In this document: one piece after another, positions 8,020 to 16,456 of the stretch | Position numbering within the stretch: position 1 is the first letter of the stretch | Layout of the letters: each line of letters begins with the position of its first letter | Origin: Chitinophaga pinensis | GTDB taxonomy: Bacteria > Bacteroidota > Bacteroidia > Chitinophagales > Chitinophagaceae | Direction of reading: 5' to 3' | Assembly: GCF_007896845.1 (NCBI RefSeq) | Contig: NZ_VOHS01000014.1 | Coordinates: 92,644-156,643 of the forward strand | Length of the DNA: 64,000 nt | Program-made: the position numbers and the translations under genes | The notes under the pieces: model-generated | The model's input: the letters and a program-made list of their open reading frames with translations, nothing else | The model's database searches: none | Told to the model about the DNA's origin: nothing

Positions 8020-9441
8020 ATGAGTATGAAACATGCTGCAGGGATGTGGGTGATATGGCTATGTCTGCTGACAGGCCTGTCATCGCATGTCCGTGCACAG
8101 ACGGAAGGGGAACATCTGCCTTTGGAAAAGGCGATTGCGCTGACCCTTCAACATTATCCGTCTTTGAAAGCGAAACAGACATTATCACAGGCAGGCGTTG
8201 CTCATACAACAGACGTCAGCCATAACTGGTGGCCTTCCGTAAAACTCGTGGAAGAAGCGACTGTTGGCACTGATAATGGCATTTATGGATCTTATTTTCC
8301 ATTAGGTACCATCCCTTCTACATCAGGTGGTATCCGGGAGTCAAATCGCAGTGATGTGATGAGCGGCAACATTGCGTTGGCGCAGGTGCAATGGGAAGTC
8401 TACAATTTCGGCGCTTACCGCACCCAGAAGGAGGAGGCTGTACAGCAACAGAAAGTAGCCGGTCTGGATGCTGATATTACAGCAAATGACCTGACGGTGG
8501 CTGTCGTGCGTGACTACCTCGGTATGCTGCAATACCGGGCACTCATGAAAATTCAGGAGGACAATATAGAACGTACACGTTCTGTGCAAAGAGCGGTTAC
8601 AGCGATTGTACTGCACGGCTTAAAGCCGGGCGTGGACAGCTCTGTGGCAGCAGCTGAATTATCCAAAGCAAGACTAAACTACATCGACATACAAAACAGC
8701 TATAACAGTGTGCGGATGCATATGAGTATGCTCACAGGGCTTGACACCAGCGCTATCCGTCCGGATACGCTGTACAATACCGGGCTGCTGTCATTGCTGG
8801 CCGGTACAGCAGATACTTCTTCCGTAGCGGCCTCCCATCCTGTATTACAGTATTATAACGGTTTGCTGTTACAGCAGGAGAAACATGGAGAAGTGATCCG
8901 TAAGGCAGCTTTACCAAAGGTCTCCATTCTGGCTTCGGGTTGGATGCGTGGTTCCAGTGGTGAATTCAATGATATCTATGGTAAGAACCTGCTGAACGGA
9001 TTCGGTTTCAAGCGTTATAACTATCTCACAGGCGTGGCATTGACTTACAATCTCGCAGATATCGGTCATACGAAAGATAAAATGCGGGAACAGACTTTAA
9101 AGACCCGCGCTGCCGCGGAGCAACTGGAAGCCACACAGCTGGTGCTGGATAATAGTCTGCGTCAGGCGAAACTGAATATCCATACTGCGCTGGACAAACT
9201 ACAGGAGATGCCCGCTCAGCTAAATGCTGCGAGGGCTGCCGCTTTACAGAAGATGGCGCTGTACAAAGGGGGACTGACCAATATTATTGAGGTGACGAAT
9301 GCCCTGTATCTGTTAAACAGAGCAGAAACCGATCTCGTACAGACACGCAATGCTGCCTGGCAGGCGCTTTTTACGCAGGCTTTTGCCGCGAATGCAATAC
9401 AGGAACTGGTACAACAACTGGAACAGTCCCGTGTGCAATAA
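8020..9441 (+). CDS. TolC-family outer-membrane efflux protein
   Basis: 473 residues. Signal peptide ~1-26 (cleavage SSHVRA-Q). The rest shows the two-fold repeated long-helix pattern of outer-membrane factors: LEKAIALTLQHYPSLKAKQTL near the N-terminus and TNIIEVTNALYLLNRAETDLVQ near the C-terminus, the two typical helical hairpin ends. It forms the outer-membrane channel for the RND pump encoded 18 nt downstream. Overlapping ATGs are present (MSMK); the first is used. Order in this operon is outer channel, pump, fusion protein. No lipoprotein Cys follows the signal peptide. Confidence 0.93.
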   Translation: MSMKHAAGMWVIWLCLLTGLSSHVRAQTEGEHLPLEKAIALTLQHYPSLKAKQTLSQAGVAHTTDVSHNWWPSVKLVEEATVGTDNGIYGSYFPLGTIPSTSGGIRESNRSDVMSGNIALAQVQWEVYNFGAYRTQKEEAVQQQKVAGLDADITANDLTVAVVRDYLGMLQYRALMKIQEDNIERTRSVQRAVTAIVLHGLKPGVDSSVAAAELSKARLNYIDIQNSYNSVRMHMSMLTGLDTSAIRPDTLYNTGLLSLLAGTADTSSVAASHPVLQYYNGLLLQQEKHGEVIRKAALPKVSILASGWMRGSSGEFNDIYGKNLLNGFGFKRYNYLTGVALTYNLADIGHTKDKMREQTLKTRAAAEQLEATQLVLDNSLRQAKLNIHTALDKLQEMPAQLNAARAAALQKMALYKGGLTNIIEVTNALYLLNRAETDLVQTRNAAWQALFTQAFAANAIQELVQQLEQSRVQ

Positions 9442-9459
9442 CATCAAAAACCGATTATT

Positions 9460-12400
9460 ATGTCATTAGTTACCAGTGCACTGAAAAAGCCCTTGTCCGT
9501 AGTCGTACTGACCCTCGGCATGTTCCTTTTTTCATTGCTGGCAGTTTTTAATATTCCTATCGATATCTTCCCGAAGCTCAATCTGCCGACGATCTACGTC
9601 ATAGAACCCTATGGTGGTATGTCGCCGCAGCAGATGGAAGGTTTCTTTGCGACCCGTCTGCAGGACCAGTTCCTGTATGTAAACGGGATCAAAAACATCA
9701 GCAGCAAGAACATACAGGGCCTGACCATGATCAAGCTCTCTTTCTACGAGAATACCAATATGGCCGAAGCGTCTGCGCAGGTGGCCTTACAGGTAAACAG
9801 GGCCATGAAATTCTTTCCTCCGGGGGCACTGCCACCACAGGTGGTACGTTTTGATGCGTCTTCGTTACCGGTAGGACAATTGGTGTTTAGTTGCCCGAAC
9901 CGTTCACTGAAAGATATTTACGATCTGGCCAATACCCGTGTCAGACCCATGTTCGGATCTGTGCCGGGACTGTCCGCCCCGCCGCCGTTTGGAGCTAACT
10001 CCCGTTCTGTTATCGTGAATGTGGATCCTAATAGGCTACGTAGTTACAACATGAATGCCGATGAGGTAGTGGAAGCGATCGCCAAAAATAACGTGATGAC
10101 GCCCTCCGGTAATATCCGTATTAATAACACCATGTATGTCACTACGATCAACTCGCTGGAAAAGGAAGTGCAGGATTTCGGTGAAATTCCTATTACGACG
10201 AATGGTAATTCTACTGTGTTTATCAAAGATGTGGCGAGAGTATCTGATGCTGCCGATGTGACCGTGGATTATGCGTTGGTGAATGGTAAACGTTCTGTAT
10301 ACATTCCGGTGGTAAAAACGGCCGATGCGTCTACATGGGATGTGGTAAAACAGCTGAAGGCAAGATTACCTGAGATGCAGAGCTTATTGCCGGAAGACGT
10401 ACAGGTAACCTATGAATTTGACCAGTCTGTATTTGTGATCAATGCAGTAAAAAGCTTGATGACAGAAGGCTTATTAGGTGCGCTGCTGACCGGTCTGATG
10501 GTACTGTTGTTCCTGAAGGACCTGAGAAGTTGTCTGGTAGTAGTGATCACGATTCCTATCGCCATTCTGGCAGCAGTATTGGGCTTGCAACTGGCGGGAC
10601 AAACCATCAATCTGATGACCCTCAGCGGACTGGCACTCGCGATCGGGGTATTGGTCGATCAGGCTACGGTGACGATTGAAAATATACACCAGCATCTGGA
10701 AATGGGGAAGCCGAAACGACAGGCGATCTATGAAGCGAGTGAGGAAATCGCTTTTCCGTTGTTGCTGATCTTATTGTGTATTCTGGCTGTATTTGCGCCT
10801 TCGCTGATCATGTCAGGGGTGCCCAAAGCCATGTTCCTGCCTTTGTCATTGTCTATCGGTTTTGCGATGATCGCTTCTTATTTCGCGGCACAGTCGCTGG
10901 TACCTGTATTGGCGAACTGGTGGTTGAAGGAAGGGAAATTTACGCAGCATAACCATCACCATGATGGTGGTTTCGAACGGTTCAAAAGGCGTTTTGTATC
11001 ACTGGTTGAATGGCTGGGAAAACGTTCCCGGCTGGTGATCGGAGTATATATCATCATCGCCTTTGGTGCGGCAGGACTTGCTTTTATGACGATCGGGAAG
11101 GACCTGATGCCTCACGTCAATACCGGTCAGTTCCAGCTGCGTTTAAAGCAACCCGATGGTACCCGTCTGGAAAGGACGGAAGAGAAAGTGCATCAGGTAT
11201 TGCAGCTGATCGATAGTACTACGAATGGTAATGTGGCGATCAGTTCAGGCTATGTGGGATTAATTCCCAGCAGTTATGGTACCAGTAACCTGTACATTTT
11301 TAACAGTGGTACGCACGAAGCGGTATTACAGGTAAATCTGAATGAGGACTACAAGGTAGACATAGAAGAGCTGAAAGATCAATTACGGGACGTTATAAAG
11401 GCACATATGCCCGAAATGAGGGTGAGCTTCGAACCGGTTGATATGACCGAAAAAATCATGGCGCAAGGGGCAGCAACACCTATTGAGGTCAGAGTTGCCG
11501 GAAAAGACATGCGGCAGATAGAAGGTTATGCCAGTCAGCTGGTGGATAAACTCGGGGACGTAGACTTCCTGAGAGACGTGCAGATTGCGCAGCCACTGCA
11601 TTATCCCGTGATCAATATCAATATCGATCGTTTTAAAGTGGCGCAGATGGGACTGAATATGTATCAGGTGGCCCGTTCGGTAACTGCGTCCACTTCTTCC
11701 AGCCGTTTTACGGAGAAGAACCAGTGGCTGGATGAGAAAGTAGCCTATACTTATCAGGTGCAGGTACAGATACCGGAATATATCATGCAGACGATCAACG
11801 ATCTGAAAGAGATACCGCTGGTAAAAGGACAGGCAAGACCGGTATTGGGTGACGTAGCGACTTTCTCCAACAGCGAAATGCCGGGAGAATTTGACCGGGC
11901 AGGCACAAGACGTTTTGTGACCGTGAGTGCCAATATCAAAGGCAAAGATCTGGGCGCCGCGACGAAGGTGGTAGCCGACGCCATCCGTGAGATGGGGGAT
12001 CCGCCGAGAGGTCTGAAGGTGGAGATCAAGGGTAGTTCCAGTCTGCTGACAGAAACACTCGGTAGTTTACAAAACGGTCTCTTACTGGCGATCATCGTGA
12101 TATTCCTGTTGCTGGCGGCCAACTACCAGTCCTTTAAAGTGAGTTTTGTGGTGCTGGTGACCGTTCCCGCGGTAATTGCCGGTGCGCTGTTGATGTTATT
12201 GGCGACAGGCGCTACGCTTAACCTGCAATCCTATATGGGGATGATCATGTCAACGGGGGTTTCTGTGGCTAATGCGATCCTTATTGTGACCAATGCGGAG
12301 AAGCTCCGGCTGGAATATAAAGACGCGTATAAAGCGGCCATTGCCAGTGCCGGATTACGTTTAAGGCCCATTCTGATGACCAGTCTGGCGATGATTGCGG

Positions 12401-12618
12401 GTATGATCCCCATGGCCACCGGTATGGGTGAATCAGGCGATCAGACGGCGCCACTGGGCCGTGCTGTGATCGGCGGACTGATAGCCTCTACTGTTGCCGC
12501 CCTGCTGATATTACCGCTGGTATATGCTGCTGTGCAGCGTAAAGCATCTTATGAGGATCCTTCACTGATGCCCGAAAACAAGATCGATGAACCTAAAACT
12601 GCTAATATTCATGTATAA
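9460..12618 (+). CDS. RND-family efflux pump permease
   Basis: 1052 residues with the RND layout: TM1 ~13-31 followed by IDIFPKLNLPTIYV, a large periplasmic loop, TM2-6, a second loop and TM8-12 to ~1035. It exports small molecules using the proton gradient, with the TolC-like and fusion proteins. TM4 reads LAIGVLVDQATVTIENI: Asp400 matches AcrB Asp407 but the next position, AcrB Asp408, is Gln401. TM10 reads GVSVANAILIV, so AcrB Lys940 is Ala937 while the following Asn is kept; the LRPILMTSLA motif with the AcrB Arg971 equivalent is intact. The proton relay is therefore atypical. It is nearer to HAE1-type pumps than to metal pumps of the CusA type. The substrate cannot be told. Confidence 0.93.
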   Translation: MSLVTSALKKPLSVVVLTLGMFLFSLLAVFNIPIDIFPKLNLPTIYVIEPYGGMSPQQMEGFFATRLQDQFLYVNGIKNISSKNIQGLTMIKLSFYENTNMAEASAQVALQVNRAMKFFPPGALPPQVVRFDASSLPVGQLVFSCPNRSLKDIYDLANTRVRPMFGSVPGLSAPPPFGANSRSVIVNVDPNRLRSYNMNADEVVEAIAKNNVMTPSGNIRINNTMYVTTINSLEKEVQDFGEIPITTNGNSTVFIKDVARVSDAADVTVDYALVNGKRSVYIPVVKTADASTWDVVKQLKARLPEMQSLLPEDVQVTYEFDQSVFVINAVKSLMTEGLLGALLTGLMVLLFLKDLRSCLVVVITIPIAILAAVLGLQLAGQTINLMTLSGLALAIGVLVDQATVTIENIHQHLEMGKPKRQAIYEASEEIAFPLLLILLCILAVFAPSLIMSGVPKAMFLPLSLSIGFAMIASYFAAQSLVPVLANWWLKEGKFTQHNHHHDGGFERFKRRFVSLVEWLGKRSRLVIGVYIIIAFGAAGLAFMTIGKDLMPHVNTGQFQLRLKQPDGTRLERTEEKVHQVLQLIDSTTNGNVAISSGYVGLIPSSYGTSNLYIFNSGTHEAVLQVNLNEDYKVDIEELKDQLRDVIKAHMPEMRVSFEPVDMTEKIMAQGAATPIEVRVAGKDMRQIEGYASQLVDKLGDVDFLRDVQIAQPLHYPVININIDRFKVAQMGLNMYQVARSVTASTSSSRFTEKNQWLDEKVAYTYQVQVQIPEYIMQTINDLKEIPLVKGQARPVLGDVATFSNSEMPGEFDRAGTRRFVTVSANIKGKDLGAATKVVADAIREMGDPPRGLKVEIKGSSSLLTETLGSLQNGLLLAIIVIFLLLAANYQSFKVSFVVLVTVPAVIAGALLMLLATGATLNLQSYMGMIMSTGVSVANAILIVTNAEKLRLEYKDAYKAAIASAGLRLRPILMTSLAMIAGMIPMATGMGESGDQTAPLGRAVIGGLIASTVAALLILPLVYAAVQRKASYEDPSLMPENKIDEPKTANIHV

Positions 12619-13699
12619 ATATGTCTTCATTATAACATTGTCAGGCGTGCTATTTACGGCCTGTCATCAGGAAAAGCCTAAAAAGAAAACCAATGCTGCA
12701 AAAGACAGTAAGGGAAAAAGATATGAACTGGTTTCCGTCGTAAAAGAGCCTTTATCTTCCAGCATACAGTTGCCCGCCGTATTGGAGGCCTATCAGAAGG
12801 TAAGCATCTATCCGAGGGTGAACGGATTTGTAAAGACGGTCAATGTAGACCGTGGTAGTGCTGTGCGTAAAGGTCAGGTGCTGATCACGCTGGAGGCGCC
12901 GGAGATCATAGAACAGTATTTTGCGGCACAGTCGAAGTATCTGCAGGCCAAGGCGGTATTTGCGGCATCAAAAGACAACTTTCAGCGTACACTTGCGGTA
13001 AGTGAGACACCGGGTACTATTTCCGCACATGATGTGGAAGTAGCGAGTGCCCGTATGGAGGCGGACAGTGCTATTATGAACAGCGAACTGGCCAATTTCC
13101 GCGCACTGGAAGCGACGCGTAGTTACCTGACAGTGACAGCGCCTTTTGACGGAGTAATCACCGAAAGAAATGTTCATCCCGGAGCACTGGTGGGGCCGGG
13201 TACCCGTGTGGATGGCGGTCCGATGCTCATGTTGGAACAGGAAGACCGGCTGCGTCTGGTGGTACAGGTACCGGAGGTTTATAGTGCACAATTATCTGCC
13301 AGCAGACAGGTGAGTTTTCATGTAAATGCGTTGCCGGGTAAGTCTTTTACCGGCAATATCAGCCGACAGGCGGGATCTTTAAGTGACCGTTACCGTTCAG
13401 AGGCGGTAGAGGTCGATGTGGTCAATAACCAACATCAGCTGAAGCCGGGTATGTATGCAGATATCTCTATTCCGGTGACAGGTTCTGTTCAGGCAATGGT
13501 GGTACCGGCGAGCGCTGTTGTAACCTCTACAGAGAAAAAATATGTAGTTGTGGTCAGAGAGGGACAGACCCGTTGGATAGACGTGCAGGAAGGCAATCGT
13601 CACAGTGATTCCACGGAGGTATTTGGTAGTTTGTTGCCCGGAGAAAAGGTGATATTACATGCCAACGACGAGATTAAAGAAGGGATTAAAATAGACTGA
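12611..13699 (+). CDS. RND periplasmic adaptor (membrane fusion protein), lipoprotein
   Basis: About 362 residues from the ATG at 12611, which overlaps the stop codon of the pump gene by 8 nt; an ATG at 12587 would place eight extra residues before the signal sequence. Signal peptide with lipobox FTAC, so Cys ~18 is probably lipidated. HlyD-like order: lipoyl half (VSIYPRVNGFVKTVNVDRGSAVRKGQVLITLEAPE), helical hairpin, second lipoyl half (YLTVTAPFDGVITERNVHPGALVG), beta-barrel and membrane-proximal domain (QAMVVPASAVV). It bridges pump and outer channel in the periplasm. Last gene of the operon; a 13-bp hairpin follows 28 nt after the stop. Confidence 0.92.
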   Translation: MYKYVFIITLSGVLFTACHQEKPKKKTNAAKDSKGKRYELVSVVKEPLSSSIQLPAVLEAYQKVSIYPRVNGFVKTVNVDRGSAVRKGQVLITLEAPEIIEQYFAAQSKYLQAKAVFAASKDNFQRTLAVSETPGTISAHDVEVASARMEADSAIMNSELANFRALEATRSYLTVTAPFDGVITERNVHPGALVGPGTRVDGGPMLMLEQEDRLRLVVQVPEVYSAQLSASRQVSFHVNALPGKSFTGNISRQAGSLSDRYRSEAVEVDVVNNQHQLKPGMYADISIPVTGSVQAMVVPASAVVTSTEKKYVVVVREGQTRWIDVQEGNRHSDSTEVFGSLLPGEKVILHANDEIKEGIKID

Positions 13700-13726
13700 G
13701 TATGGTAGGATGATTGAATAAAAAAC

Positions 13727-13760
13727 GAAGGTTGTATCAGATGATACAACCTTCTTCATT
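13727..13760 (+). terminator. terminator of the efflux operon
   Basis: Perfect 13-bp inverted repeat, arms 13727-13739 and 13742-13754, followed by TTCATT and preceded by an A-run. Confidence 0.8.
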
Positions 13761-13824
13761 ATGGGTTCCGTTTTTCTATTTTCCTCCGGCAGCATTTTTG
13801 TATCCTCTTTATAAAACGATCCGT

Positions 13825-14019
13825 ATGACTATTAAGAAATCAACAACACAAAGACGCGTCATCAAAGAGGTAAAGCGCAAAAATGCGGGTGATACCAGCG
13901 CGGCCAAAGCGGCTCCTAAGAAGGAGTTTAACGATGACAAGAACAATACGATGGAAGGCTATGATGAGAATGAATACGATCAGAAGGACAAAACCGACGA
14001 GAAAAGGAAACAGGCTTAG
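13825..14019 (+). CDS. small highly charged hypothetical protein
   Basis: 64 residues, rich in Lys, Glu, Asp and Gln (MTIKKSTTQRRVIKEV at the start, DQKDKTDEKRKQA at the end), predicted disordered and cytoplasmic; no signal peptide or domain. The in-frame region upstream runs through the efflux-operon terminator, so ATG 13825 is the only sensible start. Its stop overlaps the stop of the convergent phosphoesterase gene by 3 nt, a tight packing that favours a real gene. Function unknown. Confidence 0.6.
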   Translation: MTIKKSTTQRRVIKEVKRKNAGDTSAAKAAPKKEFNDDKNNTMEGYDENEYDQKDKTDEKRKQA

Positions 14020-14957
14020 ACTGTCCATCCATAGGGAATGTATTCATTGTCGAAGGTACCGTCTTCATATAGATTGACCATTGCATATCCATTGTCTGTA
14101 CGATACCGTTTTCCTTTCCACCAGTTGCCACTGACAGCGCCATTGCTGATGTAGGTCACGCCATTGTACTGTATCTGCTCATACAGGTGGATATGTCCGC
14201 TCATACAGAGCTTTACATTCGGATGCTCATCAAATAGGGCTACCAGTCTGGCGGAGTCTGTATGCATAGAGCCCAGTCCAAGTTCGTAACCTACATCTTC
14301 TTTGAACTTATTATCTACTACCACAGTAGCCGCTGATACGATTGGTACGTGCGAGAAGATTGCTACGGGCAATTTTGTATTTGCTTCGAGATCTTTTTTG
14401 AGCCAGTCAAACTGTTCGTCATCCAGTTTGCAGGTATACCATACGCCATCTTTCTTTGGCTGGATACTGTCCAGTACGATGAAGTGCCAGCCTGCTTTAT
14501 CGAAGCTGCGGTAAGGTTTTTCCAGCTGCATCATTTCCAGCGCGTATTTCTTACCATAGAGGAGATCGCTTGTTTGTCCGGCGCCCCAGCAATCATGGTT
14601 ACCGATACAATATTCTATCGGCAGACTATTGTCACTTTTCATCAATCCATGCCAGAGATTCCACTGTACTTCCACACGGTCTTTCGGTTGTTTGAGTGCA
14701 TCCATGATACAATCGCCTGTATTCATGATGAAGGAAGGGGCATCTTTCTGCGCCTGTATGTGGCGGAGGCATTTTGCCAGTCCTTCGGGAGCGTGCATTT
14801 CCGGTTCGAGGTGTACATCCGTCAGATGGGCGAAACGTAATACCCGTTTTTTCGCTTTGATGATAGCGGGTGTGTTGGCGGCAAGTGTGCGGGTACCGGG
14901 GATGGCGCCGATCAATGCGCCGAGGCCGAGGTTTTTCAGTAAGGAACGACGATCCAT
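14016..14957 (-). CDS. calcineurin-like metallophosphoesterase with Tat-type signal
   Basis: 313 residues. The N-terminus MDRRSLLKNLGLGALIGA is a twin-arginine (Tat) signal, so the folded enzyme is probably exported. Two-metal phosphoesterase motifs are all present: Asp47/His49 in HLTDVHLEP, Asp82 in NTGDCIMD, Asn120/His121 in GNHDCWG, His in FSHVP, and the paired His in SGHIHLYE. It resembles CpdA/phosphodiesterase-type members of the family, but the substrate (phosphodiester or phosphomonoester) is not predictable. It lies downstream of the PAP2 gene on the same strand, separated by a terminator. Confidence 0.92.
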   Translation of the reverse strand: MDRRSLLKNLGLGALIGAIPGTRTLAANTPAIIKAKKRVLRFAHLTDVHLEPEMHAPEGLAKCLRHIQAQKDAPSFIMNTGDCIMDALKQPKDRVEVQWNLWHGLMKSDNSLPIEYCIGNHDCWGAGQTSDLLYGKKYALEMMQLEKPYRSFDKAGWHFIVLDSIQPKKDGVWYTCKLDDEQFDWLKKDLEANTKLPVAIFSHVPIVSAATVVVDNKFKEDVGYELGLGSMHTDSARLVALFDEHPNVKLCMSGHIHLYEQIQYNGVTYISNGAVSGNWWKGKRYRTDNGYAMVNLYEDGTFDNEYIPYGWTV

Positions 14958-15281
14958 ATGTTTAATTAGAAATTAAGAATGAAGAATTGAAGATGAATAG
15001 CCGGCTAAGGGTAATACTGGCTGACTGTTCAACGGTGCAAACTTATTGGCTGGTATGTTCAGATGACAGTGGGGGAGTGGTTATTAATGTAAAAATAATA
15101 TTCAGGATGATGGATGGGAAGTCGGTCTCAGGTGAAGATATCAGGCTGAGAGCATAAAGGAAAAGGCGATTTATAGAATGGAATATATGTTGCCATTTCA
15201 GAAAATTTTAGTCAATTCTCTTTGGGGCAATAAAAAAGCAGGACCCTTTAGGGAGTCCTGCTTAAGAACATAAAAGACTAA
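14958..15281. other. intergenic region, terminator only
   Basis: 324 nt between the phosphoesterase start and the PAP2 stop. Apart from the hairpin at its right end I see no open frame with coding character, no repeat and no RNA motif. Confidence 0.6.
15230..15263 (-). terminator. terminator of the PAP2 gene
   Basis: 9-bp stem AAGCAGGAC / GTCCTGCTT (15236-15244 and 15255-15263) that can extend through CCC/GGG in the loop; on the minus strand it is followed by TTTTTTATT. Confidence 0.8.
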
Positions 15282-16154
15282 TTACTTCATCATCAGCACA
15301 GCGGAAAGTCCTACGGATTTCCATTGTGTGTTGTAGTTCGGCATAAGGATCGCGCGGGTATTTGGTTCGCGGTCACGGTCCTTTGGCGTAAAGAGGCGTT
15401 GGATCCTTGGATAAGCCCAGTAAGCCGCTTTTGTACTCAGGATACCGAGGCCTGCACCGGCAACAACATCACTTAACCAGTGACGGTTGTTATAGATGCG
15501 CAGTACGCCTGTAGTAGTAGCGACCGCATAACCGGCCACACCATACCATGGACTAACATCTTTGTATTCCTCCCACATGAACTGTGCTGTCATGAACGCA
15601 ACAGAAGTGTGGCCGGAAGGGAAAGAGTTGTAAGTACTACCATCAGGGCGCAGGCGACCTGTAGCATTTTTGATGAAAAAAGTAGAAGAAGTCACCAGAA
15701 CGGACGACATTCCCAACAGTATGGTGCGATCTGCGAAATTATGTTTACCCTTGATACCAGCCATATTCAATGCGTATACAGCTGCTGCAGGAACATATTT
15801 CAGATAATCATCGATGCTGGTGCGGAAGGTCGGATGATCTTCCATGATCTCGTTCTTGGTGCTGCGATCCAGTGAGCGTAAGCCACCGCTAGTCAATGAC
15901 ACGGCGCCATAAGTTATCATGGCGGTTGGGACGATGATGCCGGCAAGTCTGGACGTATAATTGGGAATGCTGCGTTTATAGTTCAGGTTTGTGTTAAAAA
16001 CCGGAACTGGCTCCATCACCTTTTCTGATGTTGTTGGCACATCATTTGCGTGATGGATAGTCGTATCCGCATTCACATTTACAATTGCTGTGTCAGCAGT
16101 AGCATAGACACAGTACGTCGACAGTTGCAGGCTAAGCAGTAAGAACAATCTCAT
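15282..16154 (-). CDS. PAP2-family (type 2 phosphatidic acid phosphatase) membrane protein
   Basis: 290 residues; signal peptide or first TM at 1-~20. The three PAP2 phosphatase motifs are complete: Lys162-x6-Arg169-Pro170 (KNATGRLRP), PSGH at 179-182 with His182 as general acid, and Arg219-x5-His225-x3-Asp229 with His225 the nucleophile. Enzymes of this kind remove phosphate from phosphatidic acid, phosphatidylglycerophosphate or undecaprenyl pyrophosphate at the periplasmic face. The ~50-residue segment after the signal is Thr/Val-rich and poorly conserved. It is monocistronic, divergent from the CLC gene. Substrate unknown. Confidence 0.9.
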   Translation of the reverse strand: MRLFLLLSLQLSTYCVYATADTAIVNVNADTTIHHANDVPTTSEKVMEPVPVFNTNLNYKRSIPNYTSRLAGIIVPTAMITYGAVSLTSGGLRSLDRSTKNEIMEDHPTFRTSIDDYLKYVPAAAVYALNMAGIKGKHNFADRTILLGMSSVLVTSSTFFIKNATGRLRPDGSTYNSFPSGHTSVAFMTAQFMWEEYKDVSPWYGVAGYAVATTTGVLRIYNNRHWLSDVVAGAGLGILSTKAAYWAYPRIQRLFTPKDRDREPNTRAILMPNYNTQWKSVGLSAVLMMK

Positions 16155-16288
16155 GTTTGATGCTGGTGAATTCTTTATGTTACCGTTAATACTATTTAAA
16201 TTACTACAAATTTCACAAAAGATTCTGTAGAGAATCTGAAAATCCCCCTTCTTTAACTATATTTTCACTAATTTTAACGCATAACTGG

Positions 16289-16296
16289 TATATTTG
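16289..16296 (+). promoter_or_regulatory. -7 element (TATATTTG) for the riboswitch-CLC transcript
   Basis: Full match to TAnnTTTG, placing the transcription start at about 16303, some 17 nt before the aptamer's first paired base. A T-rich tract (TTTTCAC) sits ~23 nt upstream as a weak -33 candidate. Confidence 0.5.
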
Positions 16297-16319
16297 TGTT
16301 ATATCAGTATCACCCTTTA

Positions 16320-16454
16320 CAGGAAATGGTGTCTTCCTGCACAGAACCGTCTTCGCCCTGATCACATCTCCGGCAAGTCTGATGGCGCCTACAAATAAAC
16401 ATGGATCTTCCTGCGCATATCGGGAAGATGATAAATTTGTATTTATTTGTAGGC
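16320..16454 (+). ncRNA. fluoride riboswitch (crcB motif) with translational expression platform
   Basis: The 16320-16392 segment fits the fluoride aptamer: P1 CAGGAA (16320-16325) with TTCCTG (16334-16339), enclosing ATGGTGTC; a following GAACCG; a P3-like helix CTTCGCC/GGCAAG (16351-16357 and 16372-16377); then CTGATGGCGCCTAC (16379-16392), nearly identical to the 3' signature of known fluoride riboswitches. The pseudoknot GGTGTC (16328-16333) with GGCGCC (16384-16389) pairs at all six positions (two G-U). Downstream, 16387-16399 is exactly complementary over 13 nt to 16442-16454, which ends 2 nt before the CLC start codon; a 7-bp hairpin (16405-16411 / 16423-16429) nests between. The pseudoknot and the 13-bp helix share 16387-16389, so they compete: fluoride should free the start region. 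One consensus G (GAUGG) is A here. An ATG at 16382 is inside the aptamer and is not a start. Confidence 0.82.
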
Positions 16455-16456
16455 TA

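Noticed and set aside
16382..16456. ATG-started N-terminal extension of the CLC protein ([10 protein letters not shown])
   Set aside because: It lies within the 3' strand of the fluoride aptamer and its platform, and the protein family starts at the membrane-proximal MKYIKHS at 16457.
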